A stretch of DNA of 34,199 bases, taken from assembly GCA_023486985.1 (NCBI GenBank), contig JAMDEM010000028.1, positions 1-34,199 of the forward strand, read 5' to 3'. The position numbers and the translations under genes were made by a program. This document shows, in pieces, positions 1 to 7,750 of the stretch. The notes beneath the pieces are model-generated. The model saw nothing but the letters and a program-made list of their open reading frames with translations, did not search any database and was not told the origin of the DNA. The DNA is from Bacillota bacterium. Its GTDB lineage: Bacteria > Vulcanimicrobiota > JAMDEM01. Within the stretch, counting starts at the first letter, position 1. Each line of letters starts with the position of its first letter.

Positions 1-299
1 TTCTCTGCAACGGTAAGTTCAGGTATGTAGGTGAGCTCCTGATAAATTACTGCAATGCCAATATCCCTTGCAAAATGAGGGTCTGTGATGTCTGTCTTTT
101 TTCCTTTGTAATATATTGCACCGCCGGGATCCATCCGGTAGATGCCGGCAATAATCTTGACCAGAGTTGATTTGCCCGCGCCGTTCTCTCCGATGAGAGC
201 ATGAACTTCTCCCGGTAGAATGGAGAAGCTCACGCCTTTCAGCGCTACTACCTCCGGGAATGTCTTCCTGATATTCTCAAGCCGGAGTATCTCTTCCAA
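1..299 (-). CDS. Sugar ABC transporter ATP-binding protein, N-terminal part (runs off the left edge)
   Basis: This is the first 99 codons of an ATPase of the RbsA/MglA (CUT2) type, which would power import of a monosaccharide from the cytoplasmic face of the inner membrane. Conceptual translation of the complement gives a typical start (LRLENIRKTFPEVVALKGV), then a Walker A motif GENGAGKST near residue 40 and a Q-loop region YQELTYIPELTV near the window edge. The Walker B, the signature and the second ATPase half lie outside the window. The start is taken as TTG at 299. The GGAGGT inside the last codons of the upstream binding-protein gene is its only good ribosome site, 11 bases away. The gap to the binding-protein stop is only 6 bases, so the two are surely one operon. 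The substrate cannot be read from this piece. Confidence 0.9.
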   Translation of the reverse strand, partial: MEEILRLENIRKTFPEVVALKGVSFSILPGEVHALIGENGAGKSTLVKIIAGIYRMDPGGAIYYKGKKTDITDPHFARDIGIAVIYQELTYIPELTVAE

Positions 300-305
300 A
301 GTTTT

Positions 306-1283
306 TTATTTACCTCCCGGCGATGCTTTCTCTTTTTCCAGGTAAGCCTTGTCCATGATGGTTACTTCAACGGGAACAAGAGCCGGAATTTTTTCTTTCT
401 TAAGATATTTTCCCACTGCTTCAATTGCCTTTTTGCCTATTTCCTTCGGAAATTGCGCCACGTCACCTTTGAGAGGACTTCCTCTTAAGATGGCTTCCCT
501 TGCTTCAGGAATGGCATCATATCCTACAATGATGATATTGTTTCTCTTTGCTGCTTCCACTGCGCTTAAACACCCGAGAGCGGTATCGTCATTTATGGCA
601 AAGACGCCGTCTATATCGGAGTGCGCCTGGAGCATATTCTCCATGACCTTCATAGCGGTATCCCTCTGGGCTCCGCCGTCTGTCTTATTGATAATCTTAA
701 TGCCGGGGAAGGCTTTGATTCCTTCTTCAAATCCTTTCACCCTGTCCAGGACGGAAGTTGCATAGGGCCAATCAAGGATGATGATATTTCCTTTGCCGTT
801 CAGCAATTTTCCTATGAATTCAGCGGCTTTACGGCCTCCCATTACATTGTCCGATGCGATATGACATTCAACCTTTCCGCCCTCTGAAGCAATGTCCGCC
901 GTGAATACGGGGATGTTCGCCTTGTTGGCGGTCTGGATGGCTTTTTCCACTCCCTTGGAATCAACGGGGCAGACTATCAGTGCATCCACTTTCTGAACGG
1001 TGAAATCCTCGATATCGGAGACCTGCTTGGGAAGCTTAAAATCCGCATCCCTTACGATGAGCTCATAGCCCTCTTTGTCTGCTTCAGCCTTGAGCCCTTC
1101 CTCAAGGTCCTTGTAAAAGTCATGCTGTCTGTTCATAAGAGAAACGCCTATTCTGAGCTTTGCTCCGGGCTGTTTCTCTCCGCCTTGTTGAGCAGTCTGT
1201 TTGGCGCAGGAAAGGGGGATGAAACATAAGAAGAGCATAAGAATAATAAAGGAAAACATTTTGAAAAGATGGTTTTTTTTCAT
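306..1283 (-). CDS. Periplasmic sugar-binding lipoprotein of an ABC importer (RbsB-like, Peripla_BP_4)
   Basis: This protein of 325 residues is the substrate-binding component of the importer whose ATPase follows directly. The N-terminus MKKNHLFKMF is followed by a hydrophobic stretch and the lipobox IPLSC, so residue Cys26 is probably lipidated. The body shows the two-lobed RbsB fold: RIGVSLMNRQHDFYKDL at the start of lobe 1, then VDALIVCPVDSKGVEKAI, then DGVFAINDDTALGCLSAVEA and IIIVGYDAIPEARE in lobe 2. A GTG four codons further upstream also opens the frame. I chose the ATG at 1283 because AAGGAG sits 11 bases before it, while the GTG would overlap that site. Related proteins bind ribose, galactose, xylose or similar sugars. 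The nearby mannosidase operon makes a mannose-related ligand possible, but that is only context. Confidence 0.93.
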   Translation of the reverse strand: MKKNHLFKMFSFIILMLFLCFIPLSCAKQTAQQGGEKQPGAKLRIGVSLMNRQHDFYKDLEEGLKAEADKEGYELIVRDADFKLPKQVSDIEDFTVQKVDALIVCPVDSKGVEKAIQTANKANIPVFTADIASEGGKVECHIASDNVMGGRKAAEFIGKLLNGKGNIIILDWPYATSVLDRVKGFEEGIKAFPGIKIINKTDGGAQRDTAMKVMENMLQAHSDIDGVFAINDDTALGCLSAVEAAKRNNIIIVGYDAIPEAREAILRGSPLKGDVAQFPKEIGKKAIEAVGKYLKKEKIPALVPVEVTIMDKAYLEKEKASPGGK

Positions 1284-1384
1284 GAGGACTATCACTCCTT
1301 AATTATTATATTATTTAAGGAAATCAGGCACATTTTTTACCCGCTGTCATTATGATGTAGCGCCCGTTCCCCGAACGGATTCCG

Positions 1385-1492
1385 GTCATTGCGAGCTCCC
1401 CACCTTCTCCTCTCTCCTTAAGGGAGAGGGCTTCTTCCATTTCTCCTAGCCCCTCCGGGGAGAGGGCAAGGGTGAGGGTGAAAGTTTTGCAA
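1385..1492. repeat. Composite intergenic palindromic repeat (GTCATTGCGAG / CCCTC hairpins / TTGCAA)
   Basis: The left end is GTCATTGCGAG at 1385-1395. It is followed by CT-rich inverted repeats (CTCTCTCCTTAAGGGAGAG, then CCCCTCCGGGGAG) and the phrase GGGCAAGGGTGAGGG. The right end is GAAAGTTTTGCAAC. Copies with the same order of parts occur at 2993-3056 and, without the left part, at 16419-16515. It fills most of the 357-base gap between the binding-protein start and the next gene. I see no coding capacity here. Confidence 0.75.
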
Positions 1493-1565
1493 CCTATTTA
1501 ATTTCTCCAATTTACAGATGAATCCCTGTTCTCCAGAAAAATTTGAAATTTCTGCAAAAAATAAC

Positions 1566-1594
1566 TTGACAAAAGAGCCGGTTTATAATATCCT
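1566..1594 (+). promoter_or_regulatory. Probable sigma70 promoter of the first DUF4143 ATPase gene
   Basis: A perfect -35 box TTGACA (1566-1571) is followed after 17 bases by TATCCT (1589-1594) as -10. The start codon is about 47 bases downstream. A better-looking TATAAT at 1584-1589 is only 12 bases from the -35, too close for the standard spacing. Confidence 0.5.
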
Positions 1595-1640
1595 TTAATT
1601 ATAAAAATAAACTAGACAAAATCTTAAGAAAGTGTCGAGT

Positions 1641-2969
1641 ATGATATATAAAAGCGACAAAAACGAAATAATTGATATACTCCAGGACTGGAATCTCTGG
1701 AAAAGAGAACAAAGTTCAGGCATTCCCCGCGAAAAATACCTTGCCCGGCTAAAGAGCTTCATTGACACCAATCAAGTCATTACAATAACCGGCCCAAGAA
1801 GATCGGGGAAATCTTTTATCATGAAGCAAATGGCAAAAGCGCTCATCGAAAAAAGTAAAGTTAAGGCTGAAAATGTTTTGATAGTCAATTTAGAAGACCC
1901 CCGTTTCCCTGCTTTAAGCCTGAAACTTCTCGAGCAAATTTATGAAGCTTATCTTGAATTTTTATCTCCAAAAGGGCAGATTTTTATCTTTCTCGACGAA
2001 GTTCAGGAAATAGAAAGCTGGGAAAAGTGGGTAAGGATGATGCATGAATTAAGAAAAGCAAAAATTATAGTTTCAGGCTCGAATGCAAAACTGTTAAGCA
2101 GGGAGCTTGGCACGCTGCTTACAGGCAGGCATCTTGATTTGACTGTTTTTCCACTATCCTTTAAAGAATTTCTTGAATTTAATGGCGTTATTTTACTAGA
2201 CAGGCTGGATATAATAAACAGAAAAATTGAAATTAAAGGCTTATTGCGCAAGTACCTTGAATTTGGATCATTTCCTGAGGCTGTGCTATCGGAACAAAAA
2301 AAAGAGATTCTGCTTAACTATTTTGAAGACATTGTAAATAAGGATTTGCTAAGAAGGTTCAGAATAAGAAAATATCAGGATTTAAATGCGCTTGTCAAGT
2401 TCTATCTCAGCAATATATCCTCACTTGCCACCTACAGATCTCTTGAAAAATCTCTTAAAATATCTAATGACACTATAGAGAAATTTTCGGGTTATCTTGA
2501 GCAGGTTTATCTGGTGTTTCTGTTAAAAAGGTTTTCTTTTAAAGTGAGGGAGCAGGAAAATAGCCCCAGGAAAGTTTATGCGATTGACACAGGCTTGTGT
2601 AATGCAGTAGGTTTCAGATTTAGCGAAAATTTTGGCAGACTTGCTGAAAACCTTGTTTTTCTGGAATTGAAAAGGAGGCAGGCTTTAAAAATCGAGAAGG
2701 AACTTTATTTCTGGAAGGATGAATACCATAAGGAAGTTGACTTTTTAATAAAAGAGGGTTTGAGGGTTAAGGAGCTTATACAGGTTTGCTGGAACATAAG
2801 AAGCGAGAAAACAAAAAGCAGAGAGATAAGAAGCCTTCTGAAGGCGATGGATGAATTTGAACTTGACGAAGCAGCAATTATTACTGAAGATGACGAGGCA
2901 GAGGAAAAGATAAAGGGAAAAACAATTAGGTTTCTGCCATTGTGGAAATGGCTGCTTGAAGATGAGTGA
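1641..2969 (+). CDS. AAA ATPase with C-terminal DUF4143 domain (AAA_14/DUF4143 family)
   Basis: A 442-residue protein of a large, poorly characterised ATPase family common in bacteria and archaea, often found in accessory regions. The N-terminal AAA core has Walker A GPRRSGKS near residue 51, Walker B IFIFLDEVQ near 116, and the sensor-like stretch SGSNAKLLSRELGTLLTGR that typifies the family. The C-terminal DUF4143 part has ENLVFLELKRR and KEVDFLIKEG. Where a PD-(D/E)XK nuclease would have E-x-K, it reads ELIQVCW, so nuclease activity looks unlikely. I prefer the ATG at 1641, with AAGAAAG 8 bases upstream, over an in-frame GTG at 1632. A paralogue lies at 6344. The gene is convergent with the mannosidase operon across a repeat hairpin. 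The biological role of the family is unknown, and I infer none. Confidence 0.9.
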   Translation: MIYKSDKNEIIDILQDWNLWKREQSSGIPREKYLARLKSFIDTNQVITITGPRRSGKSFIMKQMAKALIEKSKVKAENVLIVNLEDPRFPALSLKLLEQIYEAYLEFLSPKGQIFIFLDEVQEIESWEKWVRMMHELRKAKIIVSGSNAKLLSRELGTLLTGRHLDLTVFPLSFKEFLEFNGVILLDRLDIINRKIEIKGLLRKYLEFGSFPEAVLSEQKKEILLNYFEDIVNKDLLRRFRIRKYQDLNALVKFYLSNISSLATYRSLEKSLKISNDTIEKFSGYLEQVYLVFLLKRFSFKVREQENSPRKVYAIDTGLCNAVGFRFSENFGRLAENLVFLELKRRQALKIEKELYFWKDEYHKEVDFLIKEGLRVKELIQVCWNIRSEKTKSREIRSLLKAMDEFELDEAAIITEDDEAEEKIKGKTIRFLPLWKWLLEDE

Positions 2970-2992
2970 TGTAGGAAAAGCTTGTCATTTTT

Positions 2993-3056
2993 GTCGTTGC
3001 GAGCTTCCCATTTCCCCTCTCCCACTGGGAAAGGGTGAGGGGAAAAGCCTTGCAAT
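2993..3056. repeat. Second copy of the composite repeat; hairpin between convergent genes, possible bidirectional terminator
   Basis: GTCGTTGCGAG (2993-3003) is followed by a hairpin with 13-base arms, TTTCCCCTCTCCC (3011-3023) and GGGTGAGGGGAAA (3033-3045), carrying one central T/T mismatch and a 9-base loop. It closes with GAAAAGCCTTGCAAT. It lies exactly between the stops of two convergent genes. The stem is flanked by T-rich or A-rich ends in both directions, so it could terminate both transcripts. Confidence 0.65.
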
Positions 3057-3070
3057 CCCGGTTTGACGCA

Positions 3071-4780
3071 CTATACCAAATATTGTCCGTCAAATATGAT
3101 AGGAGAATTCTGAGCTTTTTCCATACCGCCGGAAGCCTTCGTTTTAATAACAACATCCGCCGGGTCTTCCGTTATCTTTATTCCTTTTTCAGGATTCACA
3201 GGCGCAGGCTTGCCGTTTATCGTGGCAGATACTATTTCCGAGCCGTCTCCTGAAGACTGAACCTTTAACGAAGATATATTTCCAAAAGGAACAGGCGTAT
3301 TCATGTTTGCATAATTTAGTTGAGGATTCAAATTAGGTTTTACATATGTGCCGTCTCCGGGATAGTAATTAAGCCCGATAACTTTTTTCATCATCATTTC
3401 ACTGTAAAGGGAATTTGCCCATGAGAACCAGCCCCTGCTGTATTCGCCGGGGTTATCGGGATTTACGCCCTCATGCATGTAGTGAGTGCCTGCATCAAGA
3501 TTGTTAAGATACGTCTCCATCTTCTGTATTTCACCGGGATCATTTGAGGTAAGCGCCTGCATTGTTATTGCCAGGGGCCATACTCTTTTGCCGGGCGTAT
3601 GGGGGCTTCCCACTCCGGCTCCTTGAGTTCCTGAATAATAATATGGATTATCTTTGCTTAACACAAAATTGCGGGTATTTTTGTAAGTCGGGTCATTCGG
3701 CGAACAGAATTCCAGATAAGGAGCTGAAAGCAAGCTGGGCACATTTGCATCATCCATCAAATTTGCATTGCCGTTATCATCAACCTCGTATGCCCACATT
3801 TTGCCGTAAACAGGATGATTGTAGGTTACATATTTTTCAATGCCGGCTTTAATATTATTGCCGATGTCTTCGCATTCCTTTGCCCTCACGGGATCGTTCC
3901 AGATATTTAAATACATATCTTTAAGCTTGGGCATCGTGGAAGCAAGGAACATATTGGTTGGTATTAAATATGGATACTTTGTCTCATCATCACTGGGACG
4001 GTTGTTGCATTTAACCAACCCGGTGGGACCGGTTTTTTGCTTGATTAAATCAATGGCTTTATCAAAAGCTTTTTTAGCATCAAAGTCGCCTGACTGGCGC
4101 GCCCATGAATCATCACCGCTTACTTTGGTGTAAAGTGATGCAAGGCGAATCAGATATGCCACACCGTCCGGCTCGTACTTGCGCTCCCAAGGGGTGTAAT
4201 CGTCTTTCCACGAATTTACAAAAGGTGCATCCGGCTCGGAAGAGTTGAAATTTTTTATATGCCTTAAAATAGTTCCTTTGATTACTCTTTGCAGTTCGGG
4301 ATTATCCTTGCTCATATAAACATAAGGTTGTATCTGGGCGCATGAATCTCTCACCCACATGGCGGGAATATCGCCGGTTATGGTAAAAGTGGTGCCGTCC
4401 GGTTTTAAATTTACAGTTGTCTTCAGGGTGTTGGGAAGGCAATTCTTAAATGTTTCCTTCGCATAGGAGTCGGGAATATCAAAGCCTGCAGCAAAATTAT
4501 CAATCGTCTTCAGTCCATCCTGTGCCGCAGTTATTTTGCCGCCTGCCTGCTTCGCCTCCCCCGTTATTAAAGAGGGTTGGTGGGATTCTTTCTTCAGTCG
4601 GGAAATCATATTCATATCGGCAAGAAGAGCATCTTTTTTCCTGCTGGAGATTTCAACCCTGTCCTTCGAAACTGCCGGAGGATTGAGTTTCACAGAAGCA
4701 GTCTCAGAGGGGGCGATTTTATTCAGCTTCGCCTCGTTCCCCGAAAGGAAAGCTCCTCCCTGACCATCAATTTTTTCCAT
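3071..4780 (-). CDS. Glycoside hydrolase family 125 exo-alpha-mannosidase
   Basis: A 569-residue metal-independent exo-alpha-1,6-mannosidase of family GH125, which trims alpha-mannosides such as N-glycan or mannan fragments. The family core runs from about residue 95 to 490 and contains the signature motifs GDIPAMWVRDSCAQ (136-149), WAYEVDDNGN (329-338), LMDDANVPSLLSAPYLEF (341-358) and GVGSPHTPGKRVWPLAI (389-405). There is no Sec signal peptide. Residues 1-90 are a low-complexity extension containing KDRVEISSRKKD at 39-50, a motif shared with the GH130-like protein upstream and with the protein at 11264. About 80 residues after the core form an extra C-terminal region. The ATG at 4780 has AGGAG 9 bases upstream. 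The gene is second in an operon with the GH130-like gene, 60 bases apart. Confidence 0.92.
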   Translation of the reverse strand: MEKIDGQGGAFLSGNEAKLNKIAPSETASVKLNPPAVSKDRVEISSRKKDALLADMNMISRLKKESHQPSLITGEAKQAGGKITAAQDGLKTIDNFAAGFDIPDSYAKETFKNCLPNTLKTTVNLKPDGTTFTITGDIPAMWVRDSCAQIQPYVYMSKDNPELQRVIKGTILRHIKNFNSSEPDAPFVNSWKDDYTPWERKYEPDGVAYLIRLASLYTKVSGDDSWARQSGDFDAKKAFDKAIDLIKQKTGPTGLVKCNNRPSDDETKYPYLIPTNMFLASTMPKLKDMYLNIWNDPVRAKECEDIGNNIKAGIEKYVTYNHPVYGKMWAYEVDDNGNANLMDDANVPSLLSAPYLEFCSPNDPTYKNTRNFVLSKDNPYYYSGTQGAGVGSPHTPGKRVWPLAITMQALTSNDPGEIQKMETYLNNLDAGTHYMHEGVNPDNPGEYSRGWFSWANSLYSEMMMKKVIGLNYYPGDGTYVKPNLNPQLNYANMNTPVPFGNISSLKVQSSGDGSEIVSATINGKPAPVNPEKGIKITEDPADVVIKTKASGGMEKAQNSPIIFDGQYLV

Positions 4781-4798
4781 TACTTGCTACTCCTAATT

Positions 4799-4826
4799 TG
4801 TCATTGCGAGGTCACCGAAGGTGACC
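4799..4826. repeat. Short repeat with a perfect hairpin between the two glycosidase genes
   Basis: TGTCATTGCGAG (4799-4810) matches the left end of the composite repeats at 1385 and 2993. Here it leads into a perfect hairpin, GGTCACC (4810-4816), loop GAA, GGTGACC (4820-4826). It occupies the 60-base gap within the glycosidase operon. It could lower or stabilise the distal part of the message, but no terminator-like T-run follows. Confidence 0.7.
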
Positions 4827-4840
4827 GTGGCACTCTCTAA

Positions 4841-6067
4841 CTACGCGGCTTTTCCAAGCGCATTGAAAGTCTTGACGATACCTGCAGCTATCGGGCTCTG
4901 CATTGCAGGAGCAACCGCAGCAACTGCCAGTCCGATGTAGCGGTCCGCACCGCCAAAATAAATGTCAACCTTGCCGTTTTGAACCGTCATCCCCTCGGCG
5001 AAGACTACATTGTCAATGTATCCGTGCTTTTCCCAGTCCTGGGTGGGGGATAGTATTGGCTTATCGGTTCTTGCGATAATCTTTGTGGGATCATTCTTGT
5101 CGAAGAGCACTGCGCCGACGTTGTAATTCTTATGTTCCCCGCCGTCGCCTCCGTTGCTGTTATATATCATAAGGATTCCGTCCTTTGTATAGAAGGGCGG
5201 GGGTCCGGGCTCCACGAGGTTGCTGTCGAATTTGTCCCCTCTGGTCTTGATGACCGGATTCATAATCGGCGTCCAGTGGAGAAGGTCATCAGAAAAAGCC
5301 ATCCAGATGTTGGTGTCCCCGAAGTACATAACATAACGGTCCTTGAAAAGTCCGCTTTTCACCTTCTCGGGAAGAATTGCGCCGGACTTTGTCCAGCCTC
5401 CTGTTGCCGGGAAATCAGGGAATAACGGTCCGTGTTTTTGCCAGTTACGCAAGTCATTGGAAGTTGCCATGCACAGCCTTGCCTTATCGCCGTCATAGGC
5501 GGTGTAGGTCAGGTAATAGGTATCTTTAACTTTAATAAGGCGGGGGTCCTCTATGCCCTTTTTTTCGTAGTCATATTCAGGAACGATGATGGGTTTATCT
5601 TCTCTTTCAAAGTGAATGCCGTCTTTGCTGGTGGCAAGACCAATCCTGCCGGTGATTTGTCCCTGTGGCTCACTCTTGTCCTCGCCTCTATAGAGCATGT
5701 AAGTGACGCCGTTTTCGCGGATGGTTGCCATGTTATAAATATTTCGGGAATCAAAGCCGGTGTCACTGGGTTTCATAATGGGTTCTGACATCTTCTCGAA
5801 GGGTTTTAGTTCTAAATCTGCGGCTTCCCCCGGTCCTTTGGGGGTAATTTTGGAAACAAGGGAGTTAAGGACTTCCTTGTCATTATCCTGTGAGATTGAA
5901 AAGAGTTTTCTGGGATCGGAAATCAGCTTGAGGTCATCCCTCTTTTTCCCTATGGATACGGCATCCTTTGTGAATGCCGTATCCTTCCCAGAGGCTGATT
6001 CCGCCAGCCTGGAATTGCCGGATTCTTTTGGAGTGTAAATAGGCTGAGAAACATTAATCTTATCCAC
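4841..6067 (-). CDS. GH130-like five-bladed beta-propeller glycosidase or mannoside phosphorylase
   Basis: A 408-residue protein with the five-bladed propeller signatures of family GH130, which contains beta-mannoside phosphorylases and some beta-mannosidases. Visible motifs are YMLYRGED (123-130), GIEDPRLI (171-178), NLVEPGPPPFYTKDG (283-297), YNVGAVLFDKNDPTKI (315-330) and DNVVFAEGM (352-360). Whether it is a phosphorylase or hydrolase cannot be decided by eye. There is no signal peptide. The first 90 residues are an unstructured leader with KDAVSIGKKRDD at 34-45, matching the leader of the GH125 protein. The start is GTG at 6067 with GGGGG 6 bases upstream. It is first in the operon, followed by the GH125. 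Pairing of GH130 with GH125 suggests stepwise degradation of mixed alpha/beta mannosides. Confidence 0.85.
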   Translation of the reverse strand: MDKINVSQPIYTPKESGNSRLAESASGKDTAFTKDAVSIGKKRDDLKLISDPRKLFSISQDNDKEVLNSLVSKITPKGPGEAADLELKPFEKMSEPIMKPSDTGFDSRNIYNMATIRENGVTYMLYRGEDKSEPQGQITGRIGLATSKDGIHFEREDKPIIVPEYDYEKKGIEDPRLIKVKDTYYLTYTAYDGDKARLCMATSNDLRNWQKHGPLFPDFPATGGWTKSGAILPEKVKSGLFKDRYVMYFGDTNIWMAFSDDLLHWTPIMNPVIKTRGDKFDSNLVEPGPPPFYTKDGILMIYNSNGGDGGEHKNYNVGAVLFDKNDPTKIIARTDKPILSPTQDWEKHGYIDNVVFAEGMTVQNGKVDIYFGGADRYIGLAVAAVAPAMQSPIAAGIVKTFNALGKAA

Positions 6068-6123
6068 GTGTTTCCCCCTTACTTAAGCTAATATATAATA
6101 AACCTGTAATTATGTTCATGTTT

Positions 6124-6183
6124 ATTTTATCATTATGCACATAATATTGTAAAGAAAAAATTGTTAACAAATTGTAAACAATT
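6124..6183 (-). promoter_or_regulatory. Promoter and stacked palindromes upstream of the glycosidase operon
   Basis: On the minus strand TTTACA (6153-6148) is followed after 18 bases by TAAAAT (6129-6124), about 55 bases before the GTG start. The spacer holds a perfect 6-2-6 inverted repeat, ATTATGCACATAAT (6132-6145). Immediately upstream of the -35 are TTGTTAACAA (6161-6170) and AATTGTAAACAATT (6170-6183), both perfect inverted repeats. The arrangement fits one or two transcriptional repressors controlling sugar use. No regulator gene is adjacent. Confidence 0.55.
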
Positions 6184-6300
6184 GGCTATATCCCGACATA
6201 TCCTTCGAGGACTTGTCAATAGGTTTGTAAAAGTCATTTAGGCGGCTTTCTATAGAGAGTTCATAGAATCCAATTGATTAAATTTTCGGGGGAATTTCAT

Positions 6301-6355
6301 ATTGCTATTTACAAATACATAAAAATGCCTTATAATTGCTATTATGAATAGCAAT
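6301..6355 (+). promoter_or_regulatory. Promoter/operator of the second DUF4143 ATPase, apparently giving a leaderless mRNA
   Basis: TTTACA (6308-6313), a 17-base spacer and a perfect TATAAT (6331-6336) place the transcription start on or next to the ATG at 6344, with no ribosome binding site. The 9-mer ATTGCTATT occurs at 6301-6309 and 6335-6343, and its exact reverse complement AATAGCAAT lies at 6347-6355. The start codon is thus the 3-base centre of a perfect inverted repeat that also overlaps the -10 box. Confidence 0.75.
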
Positions 6356-7723
6356 ATAATTCAAGAACATAATCCTTGGTGGCGCCGCCCGGAGTTTATT
6401 CTGGAAGATAATTTTCTTGCAGAGCTGGAGAGGCAAAAGTATCCTTTTTACCACTCGTTATACCACAGCCTTCCTGTCAATAAAGACGGCATTCTAACTT
6501 TGAGAGGACCACGGCGCATTGGCAAAACAACCCTTTTAAAACTCTTGATCAAGCGCCTGCTTTTGGAAGAGAAGGTGGAGAAAGAAAATGCGTTGTTCTT
6601 TCCCTGCGACACGATAAGTGATTACAAAGATTTGGAAAATTTGTTAACTTCTTACTTAAATTATGTCCGTCCCAAAAGTCAGAAGCGGCTTTTTATTTTT
6701 TTGGACGAAATTTCTTTTGTTAAGGAGTGGCAAAGAGCTATAAAGCTGCTTGCAGATTCAGGAAAATTGAAGAACTCTTTGGTTTTAATCACGGGTTCAA
6801 ATGTTTTAGACCTTAAATATTCTGCGGAACGGCTGCCGGGCAGGCGGGGAGAAATTTTTCCATGGGATATCACTTTCTTGCCCTTAACCTTCCATGAATT
6901 TATCACTCTTTTAAAACCAGAATTTTTAACCGATCCTCTCCCCGCTTCTCTTGCTCTCCTGCCTCATTTTCAAAAACTGTTTACTGATTATCTTATCTGC
7001 GGCGGCTTTCCCGTCACCATCAATGAGTACTTTGCTAAAGGCTACATATCTACCCAGACTTACGAGATTTTTTTGGCATGGATTGAAGGCGACCTGCACA
7101 GGGTGGGAAAATCAGAAAACTTTACTTATCAAATAATGAAGCGTCTTTTTGTTCATTTAACCAGCGCAATAAGTTTTTATAAATTAAGCCGGGAATCAGG
7201 CATTGCATCTCATACTACAGTTGAAGAATACCTGGAAATTTTTGAAAAAATGTTTATCATTTGCCGCCTGCCGTTTTTTTCTCTTGAGCAGAAACAGGTG
7301 TTTTTCCGCAAGAACAGCAAGGTTTATTTTGCCGACCCCTTTATTTTTAATTGCTTAAAAGCCAGGACAGAGGGATTTTCCCAGAATGCTTTTGCTTATA
7401 CCAGGGACTTTATTAACAGGGCTGACAACCGGCCGTCCTTAGTAGAAAATACTGCATGCTCCCATCTTCAGAGAAATTTCTCTTCTTTGTATTTTGGCCG
7501 CGCTGGCAATGACAAGGAAATTGATTTTGTCGGCTTCAAAGAAAGCAAATACTCGTACTTTGAAATTAAATATCAGGAAAAGGTTAAGGCGGAAGAATTT
7601 TCATGGGCAAAGAAAATTCTCGGTCACAGCAGGTTAACAGTTTTATGCCGGAAAGATTATCTGAAGGGAGAACTTTCGCTTATTCCCGCAGAGATGTTCC
7701 TTGGCTATTTTCGAACCATTTAA
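6344..7723 (+). CDS. AAA ATPase with C-terminal DUF4143-like domain that keeps nuclease-type residues
   Basis: A 459-residue relative of the ATPase at 1641. Walker A is GPRRIGKTT (55-63), Walker B is LFIFLDEIS (116-124), and the family stretch ITGSNVLDLKYSAERLPGRRG follows. The C-terminal domain differs from its neighbour. It has an early glutamate (SLVENTACSHL, near 370), then KEIDFVG with E392/D394, and FEIKYQ with E407/K409, the spacing and order expected of a PD-(D/E)XK nuclease fold. That makes a DNA-directed function possible but does not prove it. The ATG at 6344 lacks a ribosome site and is 8 bases after a perfect TATAAT, so it is probably translated from a leaderless transcript. It stands alone, divergent from the glycosidase operon and followed by repeats. 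Confidence 0.9.
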   Translation: MNSNIIQEHNPWWRRPEFILEDNFLAELERQKYPFYHSLYHSLPVNKDGILTLRGPRRIGKTTLLKLLIKRLLLEEKVEKENALFFPCDTISDYKDLENLLTSYLNYVRPKSQKRLFIFLDEISFVKEWQRAIKLLADSGKLKNSLVLITGSNVLDLKYSAERLPGRRGEIFPWDITFLPLTFHEFITLLKPEFLTDPLPASLALLPHFQKLFTDYLICGGFPVTINEYFAKGYISTQTYEIFLAWIEGDLHRVGKSENFTYQIMKRLFVHLTSAISFYKLSRESGIASHTTVEEYLEIFEKMFIICRLPFFSLEQKQVFFRKNSKVYFADPFIFNCLKARTEGFSQNAFAYTRDFINRADNRPSLVENTACSHLQRNFSSLYFGRAGNDKEIDFVGFKESKYSYFEIKYQEKVKAEEFSWAKKILGHSRLTVLCRKDYLKGELSLIPAEMFLGYFRTI

Positions 7724-7750
7724 ATCACAGACACAGTCTATGAAAGTCCT

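Noticed and set aside
1566..1589. TTGACA with TATAAT 12 bases downstream as a promoter
   Set aside because: The spacing is too short for a sigma70 promoter. TATCCT at 17 bases is the more likely -10.
1..6067. Sugar importer and glycosidases as one operon
   Set aside because: A plus-strand ATPase gene with its own promoter separates them. A shared regulon remains possible, but a shared transcript is not.
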